A program made the position numbers and the translations under genes. The notes beneath the pieces were generated by a model. The model had not been told where the DNA came from and did no database searches. It saw nothing but the letters and a program-made list of their open reading frames with translations. DNA of 64,000 nucleotides from Nitrospina sp. (GTDB taxonomy: Bacteria > Nitrospinota > Nitrospinia > Nitrospinales > VA-1), in NCBI GenBank assembly GCA_018653085.1, contig JABIAY010000075.1:28567-92566 (forward strand). The letters run 5' to 3'. Each line of letters starts with the position of its first letter. The stretch's first letter is position 1. This document shows, piece by piece, positions 34,892 to 44,650 of the stretch.

Positions 34892-36508
34892 TCACAAACT
34901 GGATTTTTCGGGACGGCGAAGGAGAAGCTGGCGAATCTGCCCGACCCGCTGATAGTCCTCCACCTTCATAAACAATTTTTCAGCCCTTTTTAAATAAGGG
35001 AGCGCCTTGTCAGGGTCGGATAATTTTTCGCGATATAATTTCCCCAACATCAAATGTCCATCGGCAAAATCAGGTTTTATCCGCACCACTTCCCGAAATG
35101 CCGCGCAAGCTTCTTCAAACATTTCCAAATCCATTAGAGACAAGCCAAAATAAAATTGCACCTGAACCGAGTCGGGCTTGAGAGCCACGGCCTGTCTCAT
35201 ATAATCCACTGCCTGGGAAACCTGCGAGTTCATGCGACAAGCAATACCCAGATAATAATAAACGTTGGAGTCTTGGGATTCGACATGAGTAGCCCGGGTT
35301 AAGACCTCCATGGCCAACGCCAACTCACCCTGCTTAATATAGGATGCACCCAGGGCAGTATAGGCGTGAATAAATTCCGGGCTGATGTCTATCGACTTTT
35401 TGAAAACCCATACAGCCTTATGCAGGGCATCAATGTCATTTTCCTCCATACAGCCATAAGCAACCCCCATATTGTAAAACGCATCCATAAAATCAGGTTT
35501 AAAACCCTGGGCCATCCGGTAGGCATCCACCGCTCCCTGGTACCAACCCAGACCCTGGAGCCGTAAACCCTCTTTCAACCATTCATCAGCGGCTTTATTT
35601 TTATCATGCACCTCTCCCTTGGGCCGGTATAACTGGTGCGCCAAAGCCGCTCTCTGGAAATCATTTTGTCGGATATAAAGTTGCTCCGCCTTTTCCAGGT
35701 ATTTTTCGGCCCGCTTCGGGTTCCGCAGTTTTTTAAGGTGAAGTGTCCCCAACTGGTAATAGCCTTCCGCAAATTCCGGCCACACCCGCACCGATCTCTT
35801 TAAGGCCTGGCGCGCTGAGGTATGATAACCATACTCCATAAACGCGGTGCCAAGAAGTCCACAAATCTGGGCAAAGGTTTGAACCGGCGCGACCGTGGCC
35901 TTTTCAGAAGTCTGATATTGGTCACGGTTTCTTCCCAACCGGTCAAAGATGAAAGTCAGCCAATAATCCGCCACCGCGAAATCCGTTGCCATGGGTATGG
36001 TTTTTTTTAGCGCGGCAAGCGATTTTTTTTCCTTACCGGAAACCCAATAGGCTGTACCCAGATCAAAATAGATTTGCGGGTAATTGGGCTTGAGCCGAAC
36101 CGCTTTGCGGTAATGCTCAATTTCCTCCCGGGCATTTCCCATCGCCCCGTAAATATGCCCTAGAAGGTGATGAACAGGATACGCATTGGGACTCAGGTGC
36201 AGTACATCATGACAAACACCAACCGCTTCCCAATAAAACCCCTGAGCCGTGAGCTTGACCGCCTCCTCAAACAAGTCAATATCATCCCAGGGGTAAGGCA
36301 GGAGGTCTTCGATCACCTGCACCAACCTTGGCACCGTCAGCTCGACACCCTGAATAGCTTCGAACCGCTCCACCAAATCGGGGTTACTGCCCTTGAGCTT
36401 TTCCCCTAAAGTGGAAAGCCCCCCACTGTTAAAGGGTGAGCGGTCCTGTTTCTTTTTGGTTTTCTTAGTAGCCAATCCACGCCTCATCAAAAAAAAATGA
36501 TGATCCAA
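34892..36508 (-). CDS. Tetratricopeptide-repeat protein
   Basis: A 538-residue protein made of about ten TPR units, recognised by the W/Y-LG-Y/F-A pattern. Examples are YPVHHLLGHIYGAMGN, YPQIYFDLGTAYWVSGK and FADGHLMLGKLYREK. The N-terminus is basic (KKTKKKQ) with no signal peptide, so it is likely cytoplasmic. TPR arrays are protein-binding scaffolds; the partner is unknown. The start at 36508 and a second ATG at 36487 are both possible. It lies upstream of the exported TPR-like gene and just 35 bases from the end of pstB. Confidence 0.82.
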   Translation of the reverse strand: MDHHFFLMRRGLATKKTKKKQDRSPFNSGGLSTLGEKLKGSNPDLVERFEAIQGVELTVPRLVQVIEDLLPYPWDDIDLFEEAVKLTAQGFYWEAVGVCHDVLHLSPNAYPVHHLLGHIYGAMGNAREEIEHYRKAVRLKPNYPQIYFDLGTAYWVSGKEKKSLAALKKTIPMATDFAVADYWLTFIFDRLGRNRDQYQTSEKATVAPVQTFAQICGLLGTAFMEYGYHTSARQALKRSVRVWPEFAEGYYQLGTLHLKKLRNPKRAEKYLEKAEQLYIRQNDFQRAALAHQLYRPKGEVHDKNKAADEWLKEGLRLQGLGWYQGAVDAYRMAQGFKPDFMDAFYNMGVAYGCMEENDIDALHKAVWVFKKSIDISPEFIHAYTALGASYIKQGELALAMEVLTRATHVESQDSNVYYYLGIACRMNSQVSQAVDYMRQAVALKPDSVQVQFYFGLSLMDLEMFEEACAAFREVVRIKPDFADGHLMLGKLYREKLSDPDKALPYLKRAEKLFMKVEDYQRVGQIRQLLLRRPEKSSL

Positions 36509-36543
36509 TTATAAAGGGTCGGAAACCTGATTGAAAGGGGGGG

Positions 36544-37293
36544 TTATTCGGGATATCCTTGCAGATTCTGAAGAATATTTGCGAAGGAGACCGGTTCTTC
36601 CTGCCGCGCAAAGGGGGTGGGCGAACTTAATATCTGCCCTTCCTCAAGAATCAGGACACGGTCCGCTATGGAGTGGGCCTGATCGTGCTGGTGCGTGACC
36701 CACAGAATGGTATGGCTGTTCTTTAAGGATTGAACCAGCTTTTCAATCGCTTCTGTGGATTTCGGGTCCAGGGAGGATGTCGGTTCATCCATCAGCAAAA
36801 CTTCCGGTCCCACTGCCAATGTGCGGGCCAGAGCAAGCCGTTGTTGTTGTCCCTGAGAAAGCGTGGTCGCTTTTTCACCGAGCCGGTCCTTGACTTCCTC
36901 CCAAAGAAATACTTCACGCAATGCTTTCTCTGCCAGACCCGGATAATCCTTTTTGGCGATCTTTGTCACTTCCCTGACCCCAAAAAGGACATTATCGAAA
37001 ATACTTTTGGGAAATACACAGGGTTTTTGAAAAATCATACCGACCTTTCTCCTCAGCGAATAGACATCGATACCGGACTGATAAATATCCACTCCATCGA
37101 CAAGGATACTTCCCTCAATACGGAAGTTTTCAATACGGTCATTCATCCGGCAAAGAACACGCAGAAGAGTGGTTTTCCCCGAACCGGAGGCCCCAATGAG
37201 AGCAGTGATGGAGTTTGCCGGCAGGTTAAGGGTCAACCCCTGAACAACTTTTCTCTCACCAAAAGCAGCAGTAAAATTTTTAAATTCAATCAT
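36544..37293 (-). CDS. pstB: Phosphate ABC transporter ATPase
   Basis: A 249-residue ABC ATPase that powers phosphate import. It has Walker A GASGSGKTTL, Q-loop MIFQKP, signature LSQGQQQRLALARTLA, Walker B VLLMDEPTSSLDP and switch histidine in WVTHQ. PstB features include the long Q-loop region with PCVFPKS. Its start overlaps the end of pstA by 4 bases. It is the last of pstS-pstC-pstA-pstB read on the minus strand; phoU, often next, is absent here. Confidence 0.9.
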   Translation of the reverse strand: MIEFKNFTAAFGERKVVQGLTLNLPANSITALIGASGSGKTTLLRVLCRMNDRIENFRIEGSILVDGVDIYQSGIDVYSLRRKVGMIFQKPCVFPKSIFDNVLFGVREVTKIAKKDYPGLAEKALREVFLWEEVKDRLGEKATTLSQGQQQRLALARTLAVGPEVLLMDEPTSSLDPKSTEAIEKLVQSLKNSHTILWVTHQHDQAHSIADRVLILEEGQILSSPTPFARQEEPVSFANILQNLQGYPE

Positions 37294-38129
37294 TGCTCAG
37301 ACTCCATAACCACTCGTGTCCTGAATGCCCAGGCAGTCAGCGTCAACATAAACACCAGACCCAGCAATACCAGACCGGCACCCCAGGCCTGAGCAAGGGA
37401 TTGCGGATTGGCCGCCTCCTGAGCCAGAACCAGAATATGAGTTTGCAAAGTAGGGACCGGGTCGGAAAACGACTGTGGCAATTGAATGCCGGAAAAGGTG
37501 GTCGCCGTAAACATGATAGCCGCTGTTTCGCCAGCGGCCCGGGCCAATCCCAACAACACCCCCGTCACTATTCCATAAAAACATTGCGGCAGGATGATGC
37601 GACGAATCTGGGATGGCCTTGAAAGACCCAGTGCCATCCCCGCCTCACGGTATTTTTCCGGCAGGGCTTCCACCGCTTCGCGGATACTCACCTGCAAAGT
37701 CGGCAGAATCATCACCGCCAAAATTAACGAGCCCGTTACCCACGAAACACCCAGATATTCCCCGAAAAACAGATAACCCACCAGACCAAATAAAATCGTC
37801 GGCGTGGCATTGAGGATATAAGTAAGCTGGGTTAAAAAAGTTTTAAATTTTCCGGACAGATATTCCGTCTGGAAAAGCACCGACCCCAAGGCCACAGGCA
37901 AGCTCCATAAAACCGCCGTGGTCATCAAAATCAATGTCCCTACAGCCTGGTAAAAAATGCCGCCAGAGAGGCCAAAATCCCGGGACTCTTCAAAGAGGAA
38001 CCCGGCATGAAACGCCGGCATGCCTTTGACGAACAGAGCACCCAGAATGAAAACCAAAAGAAGCACAATTAAAAAAGTGATGGTTCCAATAAAAGCCAGC
38101 ACTGTTTTCTCCACCGTTACTGCATTCAC
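37290..38129 (-). CDS. pstA: Phosphate ABC transporter permease PstA
   Basis: A 279-residue inner-membrane permease with about six helices. The ABC-coupling EAA loop reads EALPEKYREAGMALGLS, and the late segment LGLARAAGETAAIMF matches the PstA/PstC family. It pairs with PstC to form the channel. Its start overlaps the pstC stop by 4 bases and its stop overlaps pstB by 4 bases, so the operon is tightly coupled. Confidence 0.9.
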   Translation of the reverse strand: MNAVTVEKTVLAFIGTITFLIVLLLVFILGALFVKGMPAFHAGFLFEESRDFGLSGGIFYQAVGTLILMTTAVLWSLPVALGSVLFQTEYLSGKFKTFLTQLTYILNATPTILFGLVGYLFFGEYLGVSWVTGSLILAVMILPTLQVSIREAVEALPEKYREAGMALGLSRPSQIRRIILPQCFYGIVTGVLLGLARAAGETAAIMFTATTFSGIQLPQSFSDPVPTLQTHILVLAQEAANPQSLAQAWGAGLVLLGLVFMLTLTAWAFRTRVVMESEQ

Positions 38130-39016
38130 TGGCTACTCCGCTTGATAAAAATATTTCCGAGAAATGTTAAGACCGCCACCATTAAAAACAGGGTCAAGCC
38201 CAAGCCCATCAGCGCGCTCCAGTGCAATTCACTGCCCAGTGCTTGTGCCGCTTCACGGCCCAACTTGGACGGAATGGTTTGGCCCGAGACAAAAATATTG
38301 AACCCTGGCACCTTATCGAGACTGCCAACTACCAGCATCACCGCAATGGTTTCTCCCATTGCCCGCCCTACTCCCAGCAGAACCGCCCCTGCAATTCCCG
38401 GCAGGGACTGCGGCAAAACCACCCTCCAGACAGTTTGCAGTTTAGTCAGGCCCAATCCTTGGGCGGCTTCACGAAACTCTGAAGGAACCGAATGGAGTGC
38501 GTCTTCCGCTAAAGTCAAAACCGTCGGCAAAATCATGATCGCCAGCAGACAACCAGCGGTAAACAGAGTGTTGCCATCGAGCAAATTTAAAACATCCTTG
38601 ACCCCAACAGTCAAAAAGGAAACACCAAGCAGACCGTAAATAATTCCCGGAACACCTGCCAACAATTCCATGACCCCTTTCACCCTTCTGCGCAATGCAG
38701 GAGCCAGATATTCGGAAGTAAATAAAGCACCGGAAAGAGCTACAGGCAAAACCAGACTCACCGCCAGACCCGTGACGATCAGGGAACCGCAAATCATCGG
38801 CAAGGCACCAAAAGTTTCCCCCACCCACCAGTTTTCTCCCAGCCAGAACCCCAGCCCTTCCGAACGCACAACCGGAACAGACTCTACAAGCAGAAAACCG
38901 CCCAGACCCACAGCGCAAACGAGAAAAACCAAATTCATTGCGGCAAATATCCAACCTACCGGATCCAAATTATGGATGCCAGAGAGACCACGCCTGAAAT
39001 CATTTTCAACTTTCAT
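38126..39016 (-). CDS. pstC: Phosphate ABC transporter permease PstC
   Basis: A 296-residue permease with about six membrane helices. The coupling loop reads HSVPSEFREAAQGLGLT, and the segments LLAGVPGIIYGLLG and GVGRAMGETIAVMLVVG are typical of PstC. It forms the channel with PstA. The start overlaps the end of pstS by 4 bases. Homology to the PstA permease downstream is visible in the GETxAIM segment, as usual for this pair. Confidence 0.9.
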   Translation of the reverse strand: MKVENDFRRGLSGIHNLDPVGWIFAAMNLVFLVCAVGLGGFLLVESVPVVRSEGLGFWLGENWWVGETFGALPMICGSLIVTGLAVSLVLPVALSGALFTSEYLAPALRRRVKGVMELLAGVPGIIYGLLGVSFLTVGVKDVLNLLDGNTLFTAGCLLAIMILPTVLTLAEDALHSVPSEFREAAQGLGLTKLQTVWRVVLPQSLPGIAGAVLLGVGRAMGETIAVMLVVGSLDKVPGFNIFVSGQTIPSKLGREAAQALGSELHWSALMGLGLTLFLMVAVLTFLGNIFIKRSSQ

Positions 39017-39867
39017 GGTTGGGAAATGGCTATAGGTATGTAGCCGCTGTCCGCGACTATTTTCTGACCTTGTGGTCCTTTCACAAAATCGATGAAAGCT
39101 TTAACCTCTCCTTCAGGTTCTCCCGCTGTTACAAAATTCAACTTTCGAATAATGGGATAGCTTCCCTGCCGAACCGCTTCCCATGTCGGCAAAAACTCTT
39201 TTCCCTCGTCTCCAAGGGATACCGCTTTCACATCTTCATTGATCCAGGCAAAGGACAACATGCCAATGGCTGAATCGCTTTGCGCAATCTTTGCCTGCTC
39301 TTCATTATTCGATCCGGTAACCAGAAGTGTGCCGGGTGTTCTTTGCGATGCGTTGCCGAAAACATATTGCATGAACGCATGGCGGGTACCACGATGCCGT
39401 TCCTTATCGATAACGACAATTTCCCGGTCCGGCCCACCGACCTCTTGCCAGTTGCGGATTTCCCCCATATAAATCGCGGCGATCTGTCCACGTGTTAAAT
39501 GCCAGACTCCTGCATTGTAAATTTCCGAGGAGACCATGCAGGCCACGGCATCGAGTCCTACAGAATGGGTTTTTAGATTAGATTTTTCAAACCGCTTCTT
39601 CTCCTCCGGGGAAATCCCGCGTGAAGCCATACCAATATCCGCACGGCCCTGGGCCGCAGAGTGAATGCCTACACCTGAGCCTCCGGCGTTGACCAGAATC
39701 CTAGCCTTTGATGACTCCATAAACTTTTGCGCCGACCGTGAAGCGACCGGTAAAACTGTGGTGGACCCAACGATCTGGACTCGCGGCCCAGCTAGGCTTT
39801 CGGGCGGAGCCGAACCCGCAAGCAAGAACAGAAGCAATCCAACCCAGACTTTTTTATATCGACCCAT
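39013..39867 (-). CDS. pstS: Periplasmic phosphate-binding protein
   Basis: A 284-residue solute-binding protein with a signal peptide of about 26 residues (ending PPESLAG). The phosphate-site blocks are VGSTTVLPVA near residue 34, NAGGSGVGI, ADIGMASRG and RHRGTRHAF. It captures phosphate in the periplasm for PstCA-B. It is first in the pst operon and follows a 118-base gap after the Sel1 gene, which contains an AT-rich palindrome near the start codon. Smaller than classical PstS of E. coli but normal for the subgroup. Confidence 0.88.
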   Translation of the reverse strand: MGRYKKVWVGLLLFLLAGSAPPESLAGPRVQIVGSTTVLPVASRSAQKFMESSKARILVNAGGSGVGIHSAAQGRADIGMASRGISPEEKKRFEKSNLKTHSVGLDAVACMVSSEIYNAGVWHLTRGQIAAIYMGEIRNWQEVGGPDREIVVIDKERHRGTRHAFMQYVFGNASQRTPGTLLVTGSNNEEQAKIAQSDSAIGMLSFAWINEDVKAVSLGDEGKEFLPTWEAVRQGSYPIIRKLNFVTAGEPEGEVKAFIDFVKGPQGQKIVADSGYIPIAISQP

Positions 39868-39890
39868 AAGTCCTCGACACTATATCCAAA

Positions 39891-39908
39891 TATATAGATA
39901 ACTATATA
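39891..39908. promoter_or_regulatory. AT-rich palindrome upstream of pstS
   Basis: TATATAG-ATAA-CTATATA, a perfect palindrome with 7-base arms, lies 24-41 bases before the pstS start codon. It may be an operator or form a weak 5' hairpin. I could not convincingly place a PhoB box (two direct CTGTCA-type repeats) in the gap. Confidence 0.35.
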
Positions 39909-39985
39909 TAAAATGACGCAAAAAATCGCCCTTAAAATAAAGTCGCTCCAAAGGAACAAACCTTACACGGGACCGGTCTGGATAT

Positions 39986-42328
39986 TTAAACCTTCAGGGA
40001 ATGTTCAAGTTTGTGCAGAGCCCCTATGGCGGGCAAGTGGTCTTGCTCGGCGGAGCGACGAAGCCAGTGGAGGGCTTCCTGAGAGTCGACGGGAGTACCC
40101 CGTCCATTGCGGTACATCAGTCCAAGATGATATTGAGCTAAACTGTGGCCCTGCTCGGCGGCCAGACGAAACCATTTGAAAGCCTGGTCGTCATCGATAC
40201 CTGCACGATTACCAAGTTCTATCTGGGCAGAGAGGTTTCCCTGTTCGCCAGCTTTACGGAACCAGAGCAACGCTTCTTCCAAGGCACCCGAGTCCTCCAG
40301 CAATCGAGCCAGGTTAAATTGTGCAAGGTCATCACCCTGGCTGGCCGCACGCTTATACCATTTCAAACTTTCTTTGTAGCTTTTTGGAACGCCGGTTCCC
40401 AACTCATAAATTTCAGCCAGCCGATTTTGAGCCCGGGCATGCCCCTGTAGCGCGGCTTTACGCAACCAGGCAATATCTCCGCTGTCCCAATCTTTCTCCA
40501 TCTTTTTTGGAGTAGACTTTCGGTACCAGTTTGCCGCCTCTTCAAAATCTTTAGGAACTCCTTTGCCAACAAAATACATCCGACCCAGGCTCTGACCCGC
40601 CTGATGATTACCTTGTTCAGCCGCCTTTCTATACCAGTGAGCGGCATCTTCATCGCTGTCTTTTTTGTTTTCAAAAAGCTGTCCAAGACAATTCTGTGCC
40701 AAATGGTTACCCTGCTCGGCGGATTTCTGCAACCAGAGCAACGCCAGGTCATCTGAGTTTTCTGATTTGCTGGAGAAAAAGATTTTGCCAATGCTGTACT
40801 GGGCATAATCATGGCCCTGCTCTGCGGCTTGCTCAAACCAGTGGATCGCTTTCTCGACATCAGGCCTGGAGCCTTCCCCATTCAAATACATCCGGCCCAG
40901 ATTGTATTGTGCCAGTGAATATCCCTCTGCCTTGTGGTACCAGTGCAACGCCTGGGCGTGGTCGGGGGCAATGCCTTTGCCATGATAGTACATGCGTGCA
41001 AGATGGAACCGGGCGAAAGCGTCTCCCTGCCAGGCCGCCTTGCGGTAACAACTCACTGCCTGCGGTAGGTCCTGAGCAATCCCTCTACCATTCTCATAGA
41101 GGATTCCCAGAAAAACCTGGGCGCGGGTTTCATTTTCATCGGCAGAACGTTCAAAGCAGGCAAACGCCTTTTGTTCATCCTGCTCTATCCCGTCACCGAG
41201 AAAATATAACATTCCAAGATTGAATAAAGCCTGAGGATGGGACTGGTCTCCCGCGCGCTGGTACCAGTCCATCGCCAAAAGCGGGTTCCTCTCACAGCCC
41301 TTGCCATAATCGTAAAGCAAACCGAGTGAGTTCTGCGCTTCCGCATAATCCTGATTGGCGGACCGGCTCAACCACAGGAAGGCTTCTTCATATTCCTTCT
41401 GTGCAAAAAAATACTGACCTTTTTTATAAAGATCTTCAGCACTGGGTTCAAAATCCGGCGATGTAGTTGCCAGAAAGTGTTTCGCATGCGGGTGACCCTG
41501 TTCTGCGGCATCGCAAAACCATTGCAATGCTTTTTTCGGTGCCCGGTCAACCCCTTCACCGCAGTAGTAGAGAGTCCCTAATTTAAATTGAGCCTGGTCA
41601 AATCCATTTAAAGCGGCTTTTCGGAACCATCGCGCGGCCCGATCAGAATCCTTCGCAACTCCTTTTCCTCGCTCATAAAGATCGCCGAGGTTATAGAGTC
41701 CGGCTTCATTACCATTCAACGCCGCCTTGCGATACCAGAACTCGGCCTGGGAGTAATCCCGGGGAACCCCATCGCCATTTTCATAAATCACGCCCAGCAT
41801 GTTCTGGGCTGTATCGTTATTTTTATCTGCCGCTTTCTCGAACCATTTTACCGCTTCGTCCCTGCTCGCTCCGTTTTCCTGATAACACATTCTCGCCAGG
41901 TTGAATTGAGCGGTGCTGTCTTCCTGTTCTGCGGCCTTCCTGTACCAATGCAAACTCATTTCATGGTCCTGCTCTACCCCAAATCCGTTTTCGTACATCA
42001 CTCCCAGAAAACCCTGACCCGGTGCGGAACCCTTTTCCGCCGCCCTGGTAAACCATTTGAATGCTTCCTCATGATCGGCAGAAACTCCCACTCCCTTGAA
42101 ATAAACCACGCCGAGATTGTATTGCGCCTGCGGTTTTCCCAGCCGCGCTTCCCGCAACCAGTTTTCCAAATTTGTGCGATCCACCTTTCCTACAGCACCC
42201 TCGCTATTTTTGTAATAAATCTCCGGCACCGCCTTGGCCGTGTCCTTATGGTTCCCCGGCAGGGCATGCGATTCCTCGGCCACGGATTTTTCTACGGCAA
42301 AGGAAGTTTGAGTATGCGGTTTATTCAT
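39986..42328 (-). CDS. Sel1-repeat protein
   Basis: A 780-residue protein made of about nineteen Sel1-like repeats of about 36 residues, each with the A-x-x-x-LG-x-x-Y-x-x-G pattern. Examples are AQYNLGVVYFKGVGVSAD, AQNMLGVIYENGDGVPRD and AQYHLGLMYRNGRGTPVD. It has no signal peptide; the first 60 residues are polar and non-repetitive. Sel1 arrays are scaffolds that assemble signalling or envelope complexes. It starts 9 bases after the J-domain gene on the same strand. The repeats are diverged in DNA sequence, so recombination between them is not obvious. Confidence 0.88.
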   Translation of the reverse strand: MNKPHTQTSFAVEKSVAEESHALPGNHKDTAKAVPEIYYKNSEGAVGKVDRTNLENWLREARLGKPQAQYNLGVVYFKGVGVSADHEEAFKWFTRAAEKGSAPGQGFLGVMYENGFGVEQDHEMSLHWYRKAAEQEDSTAQFNLARMCYQENGASRDEAVKWFEKAADKNNDTAQNMLGVIYENGDGVPRDYSQAEFWYRKAALNGNEAGLYNLGDLYERGKGVAKDSDRAARWFRKAALNGFDQAQFKLGTLYYCGEGVDRAPKKALQWFCDAAEQGHPHAKHFLATTSPDFEPSAEDLYKKGQYFFAQKEYEEAFLWLSRSANQDYAEAQNSLGLLYDYGKGCERNPLLAMDWYQRAGDQSHPQALFNLGMLYFLGDGIEQDEQKAFACFERSADENETRAQVFLGILYENGRGIAQDLPQAVSCYRKAAWQGDAFARFHLARMYYHGKGIAPDHAQALHWYHKAEGYSLAQYNLGRMYLNGEGSRPDVEKAIHWFEQAAEQGHDYAQYSIGKIFFSSKSENSDDLALLWLQKSAEQGNHLAQNCLGQLFENKKDSDEDAAHWYRKAAEQGNHQAGQSLGRMYFVGKGVPKDFEEAANWYRKSTPKKMEKDWDSGDIAWLRKAALQGHARAQNRLAEIYELGTGVPKSYKESLKWYKRAASQGDDLAQFNLARLLEDSGALEEALLWFRKAGEQGNLSAQIELGNRAGIDDDQAFKWFRLAAEQGHSLAQYHLGLMYRNGRGTPVDSQEALHWLRRSAEQDHLPAIGALHKLEHSLKV

Positions 42329-42337
42329 GAGAAGTAT

Positions 42338-43105
42338 CTATTCAATAAAGTCATAAGCCAAATCCCGAATCCGGGTTTTGGTATTTTTAATTTTCTCTTC
42401 GATATCATCGGCGATTTCCTGAAGCAGATCGCGCCCTTCCCGCTCGGCGGAATCGATATTCTGTTTCAGTTGAAACATTTCCGTGAGCGTCAAGTCTTCC
42501 AACTCGTCTGAAATCTCGTTCAGGCGTTTTCGCACCTGGGCCATCTGACTCACCATCCGCACCAACTGTTCACCCAGTTCCAGGGCTGTCTCAAAAGGTG
42601 CTTCCACCTCCCACTCCACCAGGATGGAGCGTATAGCCTCCTCATCCAACTGGTCGTAAGCCTCGTTGAGCTTTGCCATCAGGTCATGCCTTCGTTCGCG
42701 TTCGGTGGCGGAAGAAGCCAAATCAGGATGAATTTTTTTTGCTACACGGCGAAAAAGTTTTTTCAGGATTTCAGGGGGACTAAATTCTTTAGTGGGGTTT
42801 TCCGTGGCCGGGTATTCTTCCTCATCGACCTGCTCCCGAACCGACTCCGCTTCTTCCCGGAAGTTTTCGGCCTTAGGGTAAAACTTGCAAGCCAGACCCA
42901 AAACCTGCGCCTTAACCTGATCCAGTTCCGCATACATCGGACCGACAACCGTCTGATAACGCCGCTCGAAAAGATGCAATTCCGACTTTGCCGTGGAAAG
43001 CTCAAGTTCCTTGTCGGCAAGCTTACGCCGCAGATCGGCCATTTCACGCCGTTTGGCCTGTAGCTCTTCAGCTTGCGGACTCAATACCTGGGTAACAGAA
43101 GACAT
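42338..43105 (-). CDS. Coiled-coil and J-domain protein
   Basis: A protein of about 255 residues. Residues 10-75 form a coiled coil (heptad-like ELQAKRREMADLRRKLADKE, in part). A J-domain-like segment lies at about 120-175 with the HPD triad in KKIHPDLAS, followed by LMAKLNEAYDQL. A second coiled coil makes up the C-terminus. J domains stimulate DnaK, so this is a candidate co-chaperone. ATG 43105 was chosen because TAAGGA precedes it by a proper distance; an upstream ATG at 43171 would add 22 residues. It forms a pair with the Sel1 gene, 9 bases downstream. Confidence 0.75.
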   Translation of the reverse strand: MSSVTQVLSPQAEELQAKRREMADLRRKLADKELELSTAKSELHLFERRYQTVVGPMYAELDQVKAQVLGLACKFYPKAENFREEAESVREQVDEEEYPATENPTKEFSPPEILKKLFRRVAKKIHPDLASSATERERRHDLMAKLNEAYDQLDEEAIRSILVEWEVEAPFETALELGEQLVRMVSQMAQVRKRLNEISDELEDLTLTEMFQLKQNIDSAEREGRDLLQEIADDIEEKIKNTKTRIRDLAYDFIE

Positions 43106-43468
43106 AGCCGTCCTTACCTGAGATTTTTCTTTAACTGGGAATATAATATTATCGGGCGAACACCGCGACAAAACAAGTACGAAAGCATTACAATCTGGTC
43201 ACAAAGGAAGTACCACTAATTAATTCAATAGGTTATATAGGGCCAAGCTTTTCCAGCCACACCCTGCATGCCGTCAATGAAAATAAAAGCTCAATTTTCA
43301 ATGACATAGCCCATTAAAACAGATAAGGCCATTAAAATCAATAGCTTATAATCTATCCGTGCGGCGCGGCGTTCAAGGCCTCGAAGCCCTTTAAAATTGG
43401 TGCTTTACAAGGCACTCTGGGTGCATTAAAAATGGAGCGGCAGGAAAACTTCTTTCTTAAGGACCACC
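43106..43468. other. Intergenic region between divergent genes
   Basis: About 360 bases without a supported gene between the J-domain protein and the divergent methyltransferase. A TATAAT at 43347-43352 could be the -10 of a plus-strand promoter, but no good -35 lies at the right distance. No repeat family member was found. Confidence 0.35.
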
Positions 43469-44305
43469 GTGCAAAAAGTTCCCGTTGTCATCGCCGAAGA
43501 CTCGCCTTTCCTGACGACCGAAACCCGGCAGAGCCGCTGGGCTATTCCTTATGACTTTGCATGCCTCAATGCCCGGATCGATAATCTTCTGACTCGCAAC
43601 CAAAGTTGTTTGAAAGGTAAAAGAGTTCTCGATATCGGATCGCATATGGGAACGTTTGCCTACGCCGCTCTTGAAATGGGAGCAGAGTTTGTTCAGGGTA
43701 TCGACACGGAAGAAAAGACCATCGAGCGGGGAAAAGAATTGTTCCAGCAGGCAAAGGTCGCAAAAACCCGCTATGACTTCAAAGTAGACGATGCGTTTGA
43801 TTATCTGGAAAACCTGGAGGAAGGAAGTTTTGATACCGTGCTTTGTCTCGGCACGCTCTATTACATGGTCGAGCCGTATCGTTTGCTGAAACTCATGCAG
43901 AAGGTAGCGAGAGAAGCTATCCTGCTCGATACCTTCACCGCTGGCTACGCCGCCATTCAAGGCAAAGACGCACCACAGGTTTACCAGTCCATCAATGAAG
44001 AGAGCCTTGCACTGCCAATGATGCTCACCGCCCTGACTCAGCCGGAAAAGAAAGATTATCGCCTGCCACATTCTTTCCCGCACAAAGACAAAGACCTCAG
44101 CCTCATCACTCTACCCACATCAGCACTTTTGGAAATCTGGTTCCAGTCATTAAAAATGCAGTTCACAAAAATCGACTGGGCAGAATACCAAACCCGGCCC
44201 TGCACCTATCACGATCTGCTCACACCTGAGCAGAAAAAAGCTTCGCACTGGGCCGATGTTTATACCAGCGGTGTGCGAGTCTCTTATTTGCTTCACCACC
44301 ATTAA
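43469..44305 (+). CDS. Class I SAM-dependent methyltransferase
   Basis: A 278-residue methyltransferase: motif I VLDIGSHMGTFAYAALEMGAE (in part, about residues 52-70), acidic loop QGIDTEEKTIERG and motif VLCLGTLYYMVEPYRLL. It recalls the CmoB/DUF1698-like branch by the LCLGTLYY block, but the tRNA-binding features of CmoB are not evident. The substrate is unknown. The GTG start at 43469 is the first in frame. It ends 15 bases before a small unknown gene. Confidence 0.8.
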   Translation: MQKVPVVIAEDSPFLTTETRQSRWAIPYDFACLNARIDNLLTRNQSCLKGKRVLDIGSHMGTFAYAALEMGAEFVQGIDTEEKTIERGKELFQQAKVAKTRYDFKVDDAFDYLENLEEGSFDTVLCLGTLYYMVEPYRLLKLMQKVAREAILLDTFTAGYAAIQGKDAPQVYQSINEESLALPMMLTALTQPEKKDYRLPHSFPHKDKDLSLITLPTSALLEIWFQSLKMQFTKIDWAEYQTRPCTYHDLLTPEQKKASHWADVYTSGVRVSYLLHHH

Positions 44306-44320
44306 AGGAATTTCAGATTC

Positions 44321-44599
44321 ATGATAAATGAAGACGAAGGTTTTGAAAAATACGGGGACGTGCCATTATATTTTTCACACTACTACAATTTCCTATTCAT
44401 TTATAAAAGTAAGGTGATGGAGAATGGAGATCAAATCACTTTGCAACTCGGTGGAACTATGGAAAAGGTTTCAGCAATGGTGGTGGACGTAAATGACCCA
44501 CTCACACTCAATGAAAAATCCGACAACGAATACGCCCATATCAAAAACAAGGGAAAACAAACTATCTGGGAACATGGTGCCCCAGCAAAAGATGAGTGA
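44321..44599 (+). CDS. Small protein of unknown function
   Basis: A 92-residue acidic protein, no signal peptide or membrane helix, with a central segment KVMENGDQITLQLGGTMEK that may be a beta-sheet. I do not recognise it. An AAAGGA ribosome-like site lies 12 bases before the ATG. It follows the methyltransferase by 15 bases and is probably co-transcribed. The next gene is on the other strand. Confidence 0.6.
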   Translation: MINEDEGFEKYGDVPLYFSHYYNFLFIYKSKVMENGDQITLQLGGTMEKVSAMVVDVNDPLTLNEKSDNEYAHIKNKGKQTIWEHGAPAKDE

Positions 44600-44650
44600 T
44601 AAAAGTTCTCAAGATATTCATATAGATCGCTTTGTTTTCAACTTGAGTCC

